The notes under the pieces were generated by a model, which saw only the letters and a program-made list of their open reading frames with translations, searched no databases and was not told where the DNA came from. From Agromyces hippuratus (lineage in GTDB: Bacteria; Actinomycetota; Actinomycetes; Actinomycetales; Microbacteriaceae): a stretch of DNA of 64,000 nucleotides. This document shows, piece by piece, positions 8,537-15,637 of the stretch (positions are counted from its first letter, which is position 1; each line of letters starts with the position of its first letter). The position numbers and the translations under genes were made by a program. The stretch is taken from NCBI RefSeq assembly GCF_013410355.1, contig NZ_JACCFI010000001.1:3410001-3474000 (forward strand). The letters are read 5' to 3'.

Positions 8537-9777
8537 GATGCTGGAGTCCTTTCGTGGTCCGGGCCGTCGGCCGGTGCATGGGTGCTGGATGTCTCGAACG
8601 CGGCGGCGTCCGCGATGGCGCGGTCTGCGGCGGGGAGCGCTCGCCCCTCGGCGTGCTCGGCCTCGAGCACCGGCAGGATCCGGAGTCGGATCTTCAGCGG
8701 GGCATCCTGCTGGATCTGCCGGAGCCGGTGCTCGATGCGCCCGTTCGCGAACCGCGACCGGAGCCGGGCGAGGTATCGGTCGGGCTCGAGGTCGGCGGGC
8801 AGGTGGCGCACGGCCGCGGCCCAGAACGCCTCGACGTCGTCGGCGACCACCGGATCGGCCATGGCGGCCGCGACCGTCTCGTGCCCCCGGCTCAGCCCGC
8901 GTGCGGCGAGCATGGTGTGCGCGCCGTTCAGGAGCCACAGCTTGCGCGTCGTGTACGGGCCGACGTCGTCGGTGAACGTCGCCCCCGCCGATTCCCAATT
9001 CGGCCGGCCCGCCGGGAAGCGCCCGGCGAGCACCCAGTCGGCGAACGGCTCGGCGACGACCGGGGCATGGTCGTCCGCCCCGGTGAGGCGACCGGCCGCC
9101 TCGAGGTCGTGCGCCGTCGTGCGGGGGGTGATGCGGTCGACGGAGGTCGAGACGAACGACACGTCCTGCTCCAGTGCGGCCCGGAAGGCGGGGTCGACGC
9201 GGTCGGCGATGCCGCGGAGCAGTCTCGCGACGAGCGCACCGTTGTCGGGCAGGTTGTCGCAGGGCACGACGGTGATCGGGCCGGCGCCGACGGCATGTCG
9301 GTGCCGCAGCCCGTCGTACAGGCGCCCCAGGGGGGTCACCGGGTCGCGGCCGGCGGTCAGCCGGGCGACGTCGTCGGCGTGGAACGCCTCGGGCGTCGGG
9401 GCGTCGGGGCCGACGCCGTAGCCGCGCTCGGTCACGGTGAGTGTGACGATCGCGACGGATGGATCCGCGAGGAGCTCGCGGAACCGAGGCAGGTCCGCGC
9501 CGTCGTGCGCCTCGACGAGGTTCGGCAGCACGGTGGCCCGATCGCCGTCCGGCCCGCGCTCCACGAGGGTGAAGAGACCGCCCTGCTCGGCGAGCGGTCG
9601 CGCCGCGTCAGGGCTGCGCACGGTGAAGGCCGCGATGCCCCACTCGGCGGCGTCGGACGCGTTCGCCGTGAACCACACCTGGTGGGAACGGTGGAAGGCG
9701 CCGAGCCCGAGGTGGACGATCCGGACAGGGGGAACGACTGCACCGGGTGCGCGGCCGAGACGGGGAAGGGCGCTCAC
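8533..9777 (-). CDS. uxuB: D-fructuronate reductase (mannonate oxidoreductase), mannitol dehydrogenase family
   Basis: 414 aa NAD(H)-dependent long-chain polyol dehydrogenase that should reduce D-fructuronate to D-mannonate. Seen: N-terminal nucleotide fold beginning HLGLGAFHRSHQ, the conserved PCDNLPDNG segment, the SVDRITPRT motif, and the catalytic Lys/Asn/His pattern KLWLLNGAH. The GTG at 9777 overlaps the UxaC stop (GTGA) and is the right start; longer in-frame readings enter the uxaC gene. Somewhat shorter than E. coli UxuB. A tagaturonate reductase or mannitol dehydrogenase is possible, but the flanking UxaC and ManD favour fructuronate. Confidence 0.85.
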   Translation of the reverse strand: MSALPRLGRAPGAVVPPVRIVHLGLGAFHRSHQVWFTANASDAAEWGIAAFTVRSPDAARPLAEQGGLFTLVERGPDGDRATVLPNLVEAHDGADLPRFRELLADPSVAIVTLTVTERGYGVGPDAPTPEAFHADDVARLTAGRDPVTPLGRLYDGLRHRHAVGAGPITVVPCDNLPDNGALVARLLRGIADRVDPAFRAALEQDVSFVSTSVDRITPRTTAHDLEAAGRLTGADDHAPVVAEPFADWVLAGRFPAGRPNWESAGATFTDDVGPYTTRKLWLLNGAHTMLAARGLSRGHETVAAAMADPVVADDVEAFWAAAVRHLPADLEPDRYLARLRSRFANGRIEHRLRQIQQDAPLKIRLRILPVLEAEHAEGRALPAADRAIADAAAFETSSTHAPADGPDHERTPAS

Positions 9778-11186
9778 AGCTTGAACACCCGCCGCGGGGC
9801 CTCGTCGGTGAGGGTTCGGATGGCGCGGCGCGCCGCAGGCAGGGACATCCGCTCTTCGGCGACGAGGTCCGCCAGGAAGCCCGCATCGATTCGGCGGGCG
9901 ACGTCGTGGCGCGCGGGGATCGAGCAGAGGGCGCGGGTGTCGTCGACGAACCCGGCCGTGCGCGAGAACCCGGCGGTCTCGACCGTCGCACGACGGAAGC
10001 GCAGCATCGCGTCGGGAGCGTCGAGGAACCACCACGGGGATCCGAGGTACACGCTCGGGTAGAACCCGGCCAGGGGCGCGAGTTCCCGCGAATAGGTCGT
10101 CTCGTCGATCGTGTAGAGCACGAGGTGGAAGCCGTCGGCCGTGCCGAAGTCCTCGAGGAGGGGCTGCAACTCGCGGGTGAAGCCGAGGGCGAACGGGATG
10201 TCGTGACCGGTGTCAGGGCCGAACGCGCGCCGTGTGGCCGGATGGTGATCGCGGTGCACGCCCGGGTGGATGGTCATGACGAGGCCGTCTTCGACGCTCA
10301 TCCGGGCCGATTCGTAGAGCATGTGGGCCTCGAAGGCCGCTCGGTCGGACTCGACGGCGTCGGCGCGGCGGACCCGGTCGAAGAGCCGTGCCGCCTCGTC
10401 GGTGTCGAGCCGCAGCGTCTGCGCCGTCCGCACGCCGTGGTCGGCCGACAACGCGCCGTGGCGGATGAAGCGAGCGCGCTGGGTGCGGAGCGCCTCGAGG
10501 TACCCGGCATGGTCGGCGCCGGTGCCGGATGCCGCGGTCAGGCGATCGACACGGTCGGTGAAGCCGGGGGCCGCCGAGGTGTAGGCGTCGGGCCGGAACG
10601 TCGGCACGACCCGCGTCGGCACATCTGCCCGCTCGGCGAGCGCCGCATGGGCGGCGAGGTCGTCGAGCGGGTCGTCGGTGGTCGCGAGCAGCTCGATGCC
10701 GAAGCCGCGCAACAGGGCGCGCGGGCGGAACGCCGGCTCGGCGAGTCGACTGGAGAGCCGGGCGTACAGCGCGTCGGCATTCGCGGCCGACGGCTCGACC
10801 GTGACGTCGAAGAGCGTCGCGAGCTCGTGGCGCAGCCACAGGCCGCTCGCCGTGCCGTCGAAGATCGGCCACCGCTCGCAGAACCGGCGCCACACCGAAC
10901 GGGGATCGGCCGGGGAGTCGCCCCGCCCGAGCTCGCCGTAGGGCACGCCATCGGCATGCAGCAGGCGGGTGACGTAGTGGTCGGGGGTGACGAGGAGCGT
11001 CGCGGGATCGCCGAAGGCGAGATCGGCCTCGACGAGTTCGGCCGGCACATGGCCGTGCGGGGAGAGGATCGGCAGTGCTTCGGCCTCGTGGAGGAGTTCG
11101 CGCGCGATGCCGCGCGTGCGCGGGTCGGCGGGCAGCACTCGCTCGGGGGAGTGCTCGAGCTGCGCGTCGGCAGTGGCGTGCGTCAC
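9774..11186 (-). CDS. uxaC: Glucuronate/galacturonate isomerase
   Basis: 470 aa member of the UxaC branch of the amidohydrolase superfamily, converting D-glucuronate to D-fructuronate (and D-galacturonate to tagaturonate). The metal motif PHGHVPAE is near the N-terminus (about residue 40), and the C-terminal half has the family stretches GFYPSVYLGSPWWFLDAP and SRTAGFVDDTRALCSIPARHD. Start is GTG at 11186, 7 nt after GAGAGGAA. First gene of a coupled operon with uxuB and manD, and divergent from a LacI regulator 139 nt away that is the obvious candidate controller. Confidence 0.93.
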   Translation of the reverse strand: MTHATADAQLEHSPERVLPADPRTRGIARELLHEAEALPILSPHGHVPAELVEADLAFGDPATLLVTPDHYVTRLLHADGVPYGELGRGDSPADPRSVWRRFCERWPIFDGTASGLWLRHELATLFDVTVEPSAANADALYARLSSRLAEPAFRPRALLRGFGIELLATTDDPLDDLAAHAALAERADVPTRVVPTFRPDAYTSAAPGFTDRVDRLTAASGTGADHAGYLEALRTQRARFIRHGALSADHGVRTAQTLRLDTDEAARLFDRVRRADAVESDRAAFEAHMLYESARMSVEDGLVMTIHPGVHRDHHPATRRAFGPDTGHDIPFALGFTRELQPLLEDFGTADGFHLVLYTIDETTYSRELAPLAGFYPSVYLGSPWWFLDAPDAMLRFRRATVETAGFSRTAGFVDDTRALCSIPARHDVARRIDAGFLADLVAEERMSLPAARRAIRTLTDEAPRRVFKL

Positions 11187-11243
11187 GGTGTTCCTCTCGG
11201 TTCCAGCCGACGGTAGGCGGTCGTCGACGCGGACGACAAACGG

Positions 11244-11259
11244 TTGCCAAAAATTGCCA
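11244..11259. promoter_or_regulatory. Candidate operator: TTGCCA direct repeat in the uxaC/lacI-type intergenic region
   Basis: Two copies of TTGCCA (11244-11249 and 11254-11259) spaced exactly 10 bp, one helical turn, joined by an A-rich stretch. They sit in the 138-bp divergent region between uxaC (starts 11186) and the LacI regulator (starts 11325). This is the only clear AT-containing signal there. Promoter elements were not convincing on either strand. Confidence 0.35.
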
Positions 11260-11324
11260 GAAGGTCGTCTAGGCTCGCCGGGACGCGTCGGCGATCGCGC
11301 CGTCGAACGACTCAGGAGGCCCGC

Positions 11325-12338
11325 ATGGTGAACCGCAGGACCGTGACGATCCGCGACGTCGCCGAGCGCGCCGGCGTGGCCACGTCGACCGTCTCGAGGG
11401 CGCTGAGTCGACCCGGGCGGGTGAGCGAGTCCACTCGCGAGCTCGTCGAGCGAGTCGCCGCGGAGCTCGACTACCGCCCCAGCGTGCACGCCAGTGCGCT
11501 CGGATCACGGCGCACCGGTGCCATCGCGCTCGTCGTCGCCGACATCGCGAACGGGTACTACGTCGACGTCATCCGCGGCACCCAGCTCGAGCTCGGTGCA
11601 GCCGGATACCGCCTGTTCCTCGTCGACACGGAGGAGTCCGCCGATGCCGAGCGTGCCGCGATCGCCGCCCTGCGGGGCGCCACCGACGGCATCGTCATCG
11701 CGGCGTCCCGCCTGCGCGACGCCGAGCTGCGCAGCACCGCGGCCCTGCACCCGCTCGTCACGATCAACCGGAGCGCCGAGGGGGTCGCGACCGTCGTCGT
11801 CGACACGGCGGCGGCGGCGGTCCGCGCCCTCGAGCATGTCGCGTCGCTCGGGCACCGCCGCGTGGCATTCGTCGGCGGACCTGCGGAATCGTGGTCGGGT
11901 GCCCGACGGCGGCACACGACCCTGGAGGCGGGTCGTCGGCTCGGGGTCGACATCGTCGACGTCGGGCACTTCACGCCCACCCGGGCGTCGGGGGTCGCCG
12001 CGGCCGACGCCGTGCTGCTGACCGGAGCCACAGCGTGCCTCGCGTACAACGACGCCATCGCCATCGGCATGCTCGGCAGGCTGCACGAGCGCGGGGTCGC
12101 GGTACCCGGCGATCTCTCGGTCGTCGGGTGCGACGATGTGTTCGGGGCTGACTTCTGCAGCCCGCCGCTCACCACGATCCGAGTGCCGGGGGAGCGAGCC
12201 GGGCGAGCGGCGGCAGCGACCATGCTCGCGCAACTCCGTGATCCCGATGCGGAGGCCGGGGCTCCCCGCGTGCTGAGCGCCGAGTTGGTCGTGCGGCGGT
12301 CGACCGGCTCGGTGGCCGAAGCGGCTCGAACGGCCTGA
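11325..12338 (+). CDS. LacI-family transcriptional regulator
   Basis: 337 aa repressor. N-terminal LacI helix-turn-helix at about residues 7-60 (TIRDVAERAGVATSTVSRAL, then the hinge-proximal LDYRPS), followed by a periplasmic-binding-protein-like effector domain with typical AIALVVADIANGYYVDVIRG and CLAYNDAIAIG segments. ATG at 11325 follows a strong CAGGAGG. It lies between the divergent hexuronate operon and the downstream sugar importer. Divergence from uxaC makes that operon the likely target; the importer at 12431 carries a different operator shared with two GntR-linked promoters. Confidence 0.93.
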   Translation: MVNRRTVTIRDVAERAGVATSTVSRALSRPGRVSESTRELVERVAAELDYRPSVHASALGSRRTGAIALVVADIANGYYVDVIRGTQLELGAAGYRLFLVDTEESADAERAAIAALRGATDGIVIAASRLRDAELRSTAALHPLVTINRSAEGVATVVVDTAAAAVRALEHVASLGHRRVAFVGGPAESWSGARRRHTTLEAGRRLGVDIVDVGHFTPTRASGVAAADAVLLTGATACLAYNDAIAIGMLGRLHERGVAVPGDLSVVGCDDVFGADFCSPPLTTIRVPGERAGRAAAATMLAQLRDPDAEAGAPRVLSAELVVRRSTGSVAEAARTA

Positions 12339-12362
12339 AGCGAACCGGCCGGCCGAGGCAGG

Positions 12363-12391
12363 TTGCAAACGATTATCGATTATCGTACGAT
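12363..12391 (+). promoter_or_regulatory. Promoter of the sugar ABC operon with operator TTATCGATTATCG in its spacer
   Basis: TTGCAA (12363-12368) and TACGAT (12386-12391) are separated by 17 nt. The 13-mer TTATCGATTATCG (12373-12385) exactly fills the end of the spacer. The identical 13-mer lies in reverse orientation at 20146-20158, and a variant differing at two bases lies at 23619-23631 before the GntR gene. A protein bound here would block RNA polymerase. Predicted start near 12398 gives a leader of about 33 nt. Confidence 0.65.
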
Positions 12392-12430
12392 CGTGCAGCC
12401 CGCTTCGGGTCACCGGCTCTTGGAGGTTCA

Positions 12431-13684
12431 ATGAAGATCACACGCCGTTCCATCGCGCTCACCGCGGGCTTCGCGGCCGCATCGCTCGTGCTCGCCGGCT
12501 GCTCCGCCGGCGGAACCGGCGACAGCGGCCCCGTCGAGGTCCGCATGCTCGTCAACATCACGCCGAACCTGACCGAGGACTGGTGGAACGAGCTGGTCGC
12601 GCCGTTCGAGGAGGCCAACCCCGACATCGATGTGAAGATCCAGGCGCCGGTCGCCGAGGGCGTGAAGGCGACGCTGCCGCAGTTGCTCGCCTCGGGCGAC
12701 GTGCCCGACATCGTCGAGACGCTCTCGCCCACCCCGGAACTCGCTCCCGAGCTCGTCGACCTCTCGGCCTACGACTGGGCCACGGAGGGCCCGCTCGCCG
12801 AGCAGTACTCGATCGACGGCAAGGTGCTGATGGCCGGCGTCGGAATCCAGCTGCAGGGGGTCTACTTCTACAACAAGCAGGCGTTCGCCGATGCGGGCAT
12901 CGAAGCGCCGCCGGCGACGACCGAGGAGTTCGACGCAGCGCTCGAGAAGCTCAAGGCGGCCGGTTGGACGCCGATCCAGACGAGCGGCGAGTGGGCGACC
13001 CAGGTGGCGTTCCAGTACGCAGGCGCCCCGACCGTGCTCTCCGAGAACCCGGACTGGTTCGCGGAGATGAGCTCGGGCGACCTCACGTTCGGCGAATCGT
13101 ACGGTGACACGGTCGATCGCTACGCGGGCTGGGTCGCCGACGGGTACATCCCCGCCGACTCGGTCGGCCTGAAGTACGCCGACGGCGAGCAGCAGTTCCT
13201 CGCCGGCAAGTCGGCCATCTACCCGATGGGCAGCTGGTTCGCCGCAGCGGCGGCGAACGCCACCGACGCACCGGAGATCGGCGTGTTCCCGGCGCCGGCC
13301 GATGAAGGGGTCGCCCCCGCACAGGCCGCGAACGTCGCGAACCCGTACGTCATCATGAAGGCGTCGAAGCAGCAGGACGCCGCCGCGAAGGTCGTCGAGT
13401 TCCTGGTCACCGATCAGGACGCCGTCACCGCCCAGCTCGAAGCCGACGGAAACTTCCGCCCGGGCTACGAGTACGAGATGAGCGACCTCGCCACGGAGAT
13501 GCAGGCGATCGTCGCCGACACCGAGGTCGACGCGTTCACGCCGCTCGGCGACGGCTACGGCGACCGCACCGTGCCCGCCGGCTACCAGGTGGAGCTCAAC
13601 ACCCAGGTGCAGGGGCTGCTGACCGGTACGACGCCCGACGCCGTCGTGAAGGCGATGGACGACTGGTTCACCGCCAACCGCTGA
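12431..13684 (+). CDS. Carbohydrate ABC transporter substrate-binding lipoprotein
   Basis: 417 aa family-1 solute-binding protein. Lipoprotein signal peptide: MKITRR, a hydrophobic core and the lipobox LAGC with lipidated Cys24. The mature protein follows the sugar-binding pattern (EDWWNELVAPFEEANPDIDV, YNKQAFADAGIEAPPATTEEF, YPMGSWF). It captures an oligosaccharide or sugar outside the membrane for the two permeases that follow. ATG at 12431 follows TTGGAGG. It heads the operon 12431-20158 and is followed by two hairpins that probably set its expression above that of the permeases. Confidence 0.93.
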   Translation: MKITRRSIALTAGFAAASLVLAGCSAGGTGDSGPVEVRMLVNITPNLTEDWWNELVAPFEEANPDIDVKIQAPVAEGVKATLPQLLASGDVPDIVETLSPTPELAPELVDLSAYDWATEGPLAEQYSIDGKVLMAGVGIQLQGVYFYNKQAFADAGIEAPPATTEEFDAALEKLKAAGWTPIQTSGEWATQVAFQYAGAPTVLSENPDWFAEMSSGDLTFGESYGDTVDRYAGWVADGYIPADSVGLKYADGEQQFLAGKSAIYPMGSWFAAAAANATDAPEIGVFPAPADEGVAPAQAANVANPYVIMKASKQQDAAAKVVEFLVTDQDAVTAQLEADGNFRPGYEYEMSDLATEMQAIVADTEVDAFTPLGDGYGDRTVPAGYQVELNTQVQGLLTGTTPDAVVKAMDDWFTANR

Positions 13685-13688
13685 TCCG

Positions 13689-13750
13689 GAGCCGTCGCCG
13701 ACGGCTCGAGCAGCGTCGTCGTCCGGGACGCGGACCATCGCGTCCCGGAC
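13689..13750 (+). other. Two intercistronic hairpins after the binding-protein gene
   Basis: Hairpin 1: GAGCCGT (13689-13695) pairs with ACGGCTC (13701-13707). Hairpin 2: GTCCGGGACGCG (13721-13732) pairs perfectly with CGCGTCCCGGAC (13739-13750) around a 6-nt loop. No U-tract follows. Between a binding-protein gene and its permeases such structures usually stabilise the upstream mRNA or cause partial termination. Confidence 0.7.
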
Positions 13751-13787
13751 GGCTTCCATACACCCGCACCCGAACGAAGGGTCGAAG

Positions 13788-14687
13788 ATGACCGACACCT
13801 CACGCGCGCTGATCACCTGGAAGCGGCGACTTCCCGGTCTCCTGATGACCGGACCCGCCGTCCTCGTGTTCGTCGCGATGTTCGTCGTCCCGATGATCCT
13901 CGCGTTCGTCCTGAGCCTGACCGACTGGAACGGGTACGGCCTCGACTTCGGCTTCGTCGGGTTCGAGAACTACTTCGACGCGTTCTCGAGCCCGCGCGCG
14001 CTCGACGCGGCGATCTTCACCGCGGTGCTCGCCGTCGTGGGCACCGTGCTCTGCAACGCACTCGGCCTCGGCCTCGCCGCGCTCATCAGCGGCTCTGGTG
14101 CCATCAACTCCGTCGCGCGGACGGTCTTCTTCTACCCGTACATCATCAGCGCGCTCGTGATCGGCTTCCTCTGGTCTGCGCTCCTTGCACCCCAGGGCGT
14201 GGTCAACAACCTCGTCGCGCAGGTCGGCATGGACCCGATCCCGTTCCTCACCGATCCGACGTTCGCCAAGTGCGCCGTGATCTTCACGGTCGTCTGGTCG
14301 CACTTCGGGTTCAACATGATCCTCTACATCGCCGGCCTGAAGTCGGTGCCGGCCGAGTACTACGAGGCCGCGACCGTCGACGGCGCCGGCCGTGCCGCGC
14401 AGTTCCGCAACATCACGTTCCCGATGCTCGCACCTGTCGTCACCGTCAATCTCGTGCTCTCGCTCGTCGGATTCCTGAAGGTCTACGACGTGGTGCTCTC
14501 GCTCACTGCGGGCGGTCCGGCCGCCTCGACGCAGACGATCGTGTTCCAGATCCTCAGCGAGTCGTTCATCAACGGCAAGCTCGGGTTCGGCGCGGCGCAG
14601 TCCGTGATCCTCCTGGTGGTCACCGCGGTGCTCGGACTCGCGGTCACCCTGTCGCGCCGCGGCGCAGAGAAGAAGGTGGCCGAATGA
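13788..14687 (+). CDS. Sugar ABC transporter permease (MalF/UgpA-type)
   Basis: 299 aa membrane permease with about six hydrophobic helices and the binding-protein-dependent coupling loop EYYEAATVDGAGRAAQFRNI (about residues 186-205), which docks on an ATPase. Works with the lipoprotein encoded upstream and the MalG-type permease that follows with an ATGA overlap. ATG at 13788 follows GAAGG. The operon has no ATPase gene, so a shared MsiK-type ATPase encoded elsewhere is expected, as in many actinobacteria. Confidence 0.93.
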   Translation: MTDTSRALITWKRRLPGLLMTGPAVLVFVAMFVVPMILAFVLSLTDWNGYGLDFGFVGFENYFDAFSSPRALDAAIFTAVLAVVGTVLCNALGLGLAALISGSGAINSVARTVFFYPYIISALVIGFLWSALLAPQGVVNNLVAQVGMDPIPFLTDPTFAKCAVIFTVVWSHFGFNMILYIAGLKSVPAEYYEAATVDGAGRAAQFRNITFPMLAPVVTVNLVLSLVGFLKVYDVVLSLTAGGPAASTQTIVFQILSESFINGKLGFGAAQSVILLVVTAVLGLAVTLSRRGAEKKVAE

Positions 14688-15634
14688 CCACGACGGAGTC
14701 CATCACCACGACGCTCGAAGAGGGTCCCGACGAGGTCACGCTGAACACCGCGGCGATTCGGGCGAGGCCGCTCCGCAAGCGCCGGCGCTCGAAGATCAGA
14801 ACGCCGCTCGCCGGCCGCATCGCCAAGTGGCTCGTGCTCGCGGTCGTCGCCGTGGTCATGCTCGTGCCCCTGTACGTGATGATCATCAGCGCGTTCAAGC
14901 CGCAGGCCGACATCCTGCAGAACCCGCTCGGCTTCTCACCCGACTCGTTCACCCTCGAGTACCTGATGAACGCGGTGACGAGCGAGAAGTTCAACGTCAT
15001 CGGCGCCTACGGCATCACGCTGCTGTTCGTGCTGCTCGTCAACGTCTTCTGCATCCTGCTCTCGGCGCCGGCTGCCTACGTCATCGCGCGCGGCCGCCGC
15101 AAGTGGCACATGGCGTTGCTCCTCGTCTTCGTCTCGGGCCTCTTCATCCCCGGCCAGGTCACCCTGATCCCCGTCGTGTTCGTGCTCCGCATGCTCGGCC
15201 TGATCGGCACCATCCCGGGCTTCGTGCTCTTCGAGACCGCCCTCACGCTGCCGATCACGATCTTCCTGTTCACCGCGTACCTCCGCAGCGTCCCGCGCGA
15301 CATCGACGAGGCGGCGGCCCTCGACGGCGCCGGCAAGATCCGCGCGTTCTGGTCGTGCATCTTCCCGATCATGAAGCCGGTCGTGGCGACGATCGTGGTG
15401 CTGAACTCCATCAGCGTGTGGAACGACTTCGTGAACCCGCAGGTCATCCTCGGGCCGAGCTCCGGCATCTACACGGTGACCACCGGCGTCTACGCGGCGG
15501 TCGGGCAGTACGCCACCGACTACACGACGGTGTTCCCGACACTGCTGCTGGCGGTCACGCCCGCGATCATCTTCTTCATCGTGATGCAGCGCTACATCAT
15601 CGGCGGCCTCGTCGCCGGCGCGACGAAGGGCTGA
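14684..15634 (+). CDS. Sugar ABC transporter permease (MalG/UgpE-type)
   Basis: 316 aa permease. A long N-terminal cytoplasmic tail (about 45 residues, ending in a basic RKRRRSK patch) precedes six hydrophobic helices; the coupling loop is VPRDIDEAAALDGAGKIRAF and the C-terminus the usual QRYIIGGLVAGATKG. Start at 14684 overlaps the previous stop (ATGA). It completes the importer, whose cargo enters a pathway encoded by the next four genes. The C-terminal GATKG ending is typical of carbohydrate uptake (CUT1) permeases. Confidence 0.93.
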   Translation: MTTTESITTTLEEGPDEVTLNTAAIRARPLRKRRRSKIRTPLAGRIAKWLVLAVVAVVMLVPLYVMIISAFKPQADILQNPLGFSPDSFTLEYLMNAVTSEKFNVIGAYGITLLFVLLVNVFCILLSAPAAYVIARGRRKWHMALLLVFVSGLFIPGQVTLIPVVFVLRMLGLIGTIPGFVLFETALTLPITIFLFTAYLRSVPRDIDEAAALDGAGKIRAFWSCIFPIMKPVVATIVVLNSISVWNDFVNPQVILGPSSGIYTVTTGVYAAVGQYATDYTTVFPTLLLAVTPAIIFFIVMQRYIIGGLVAGATKG

Positions 15635-15637
15635 GCC

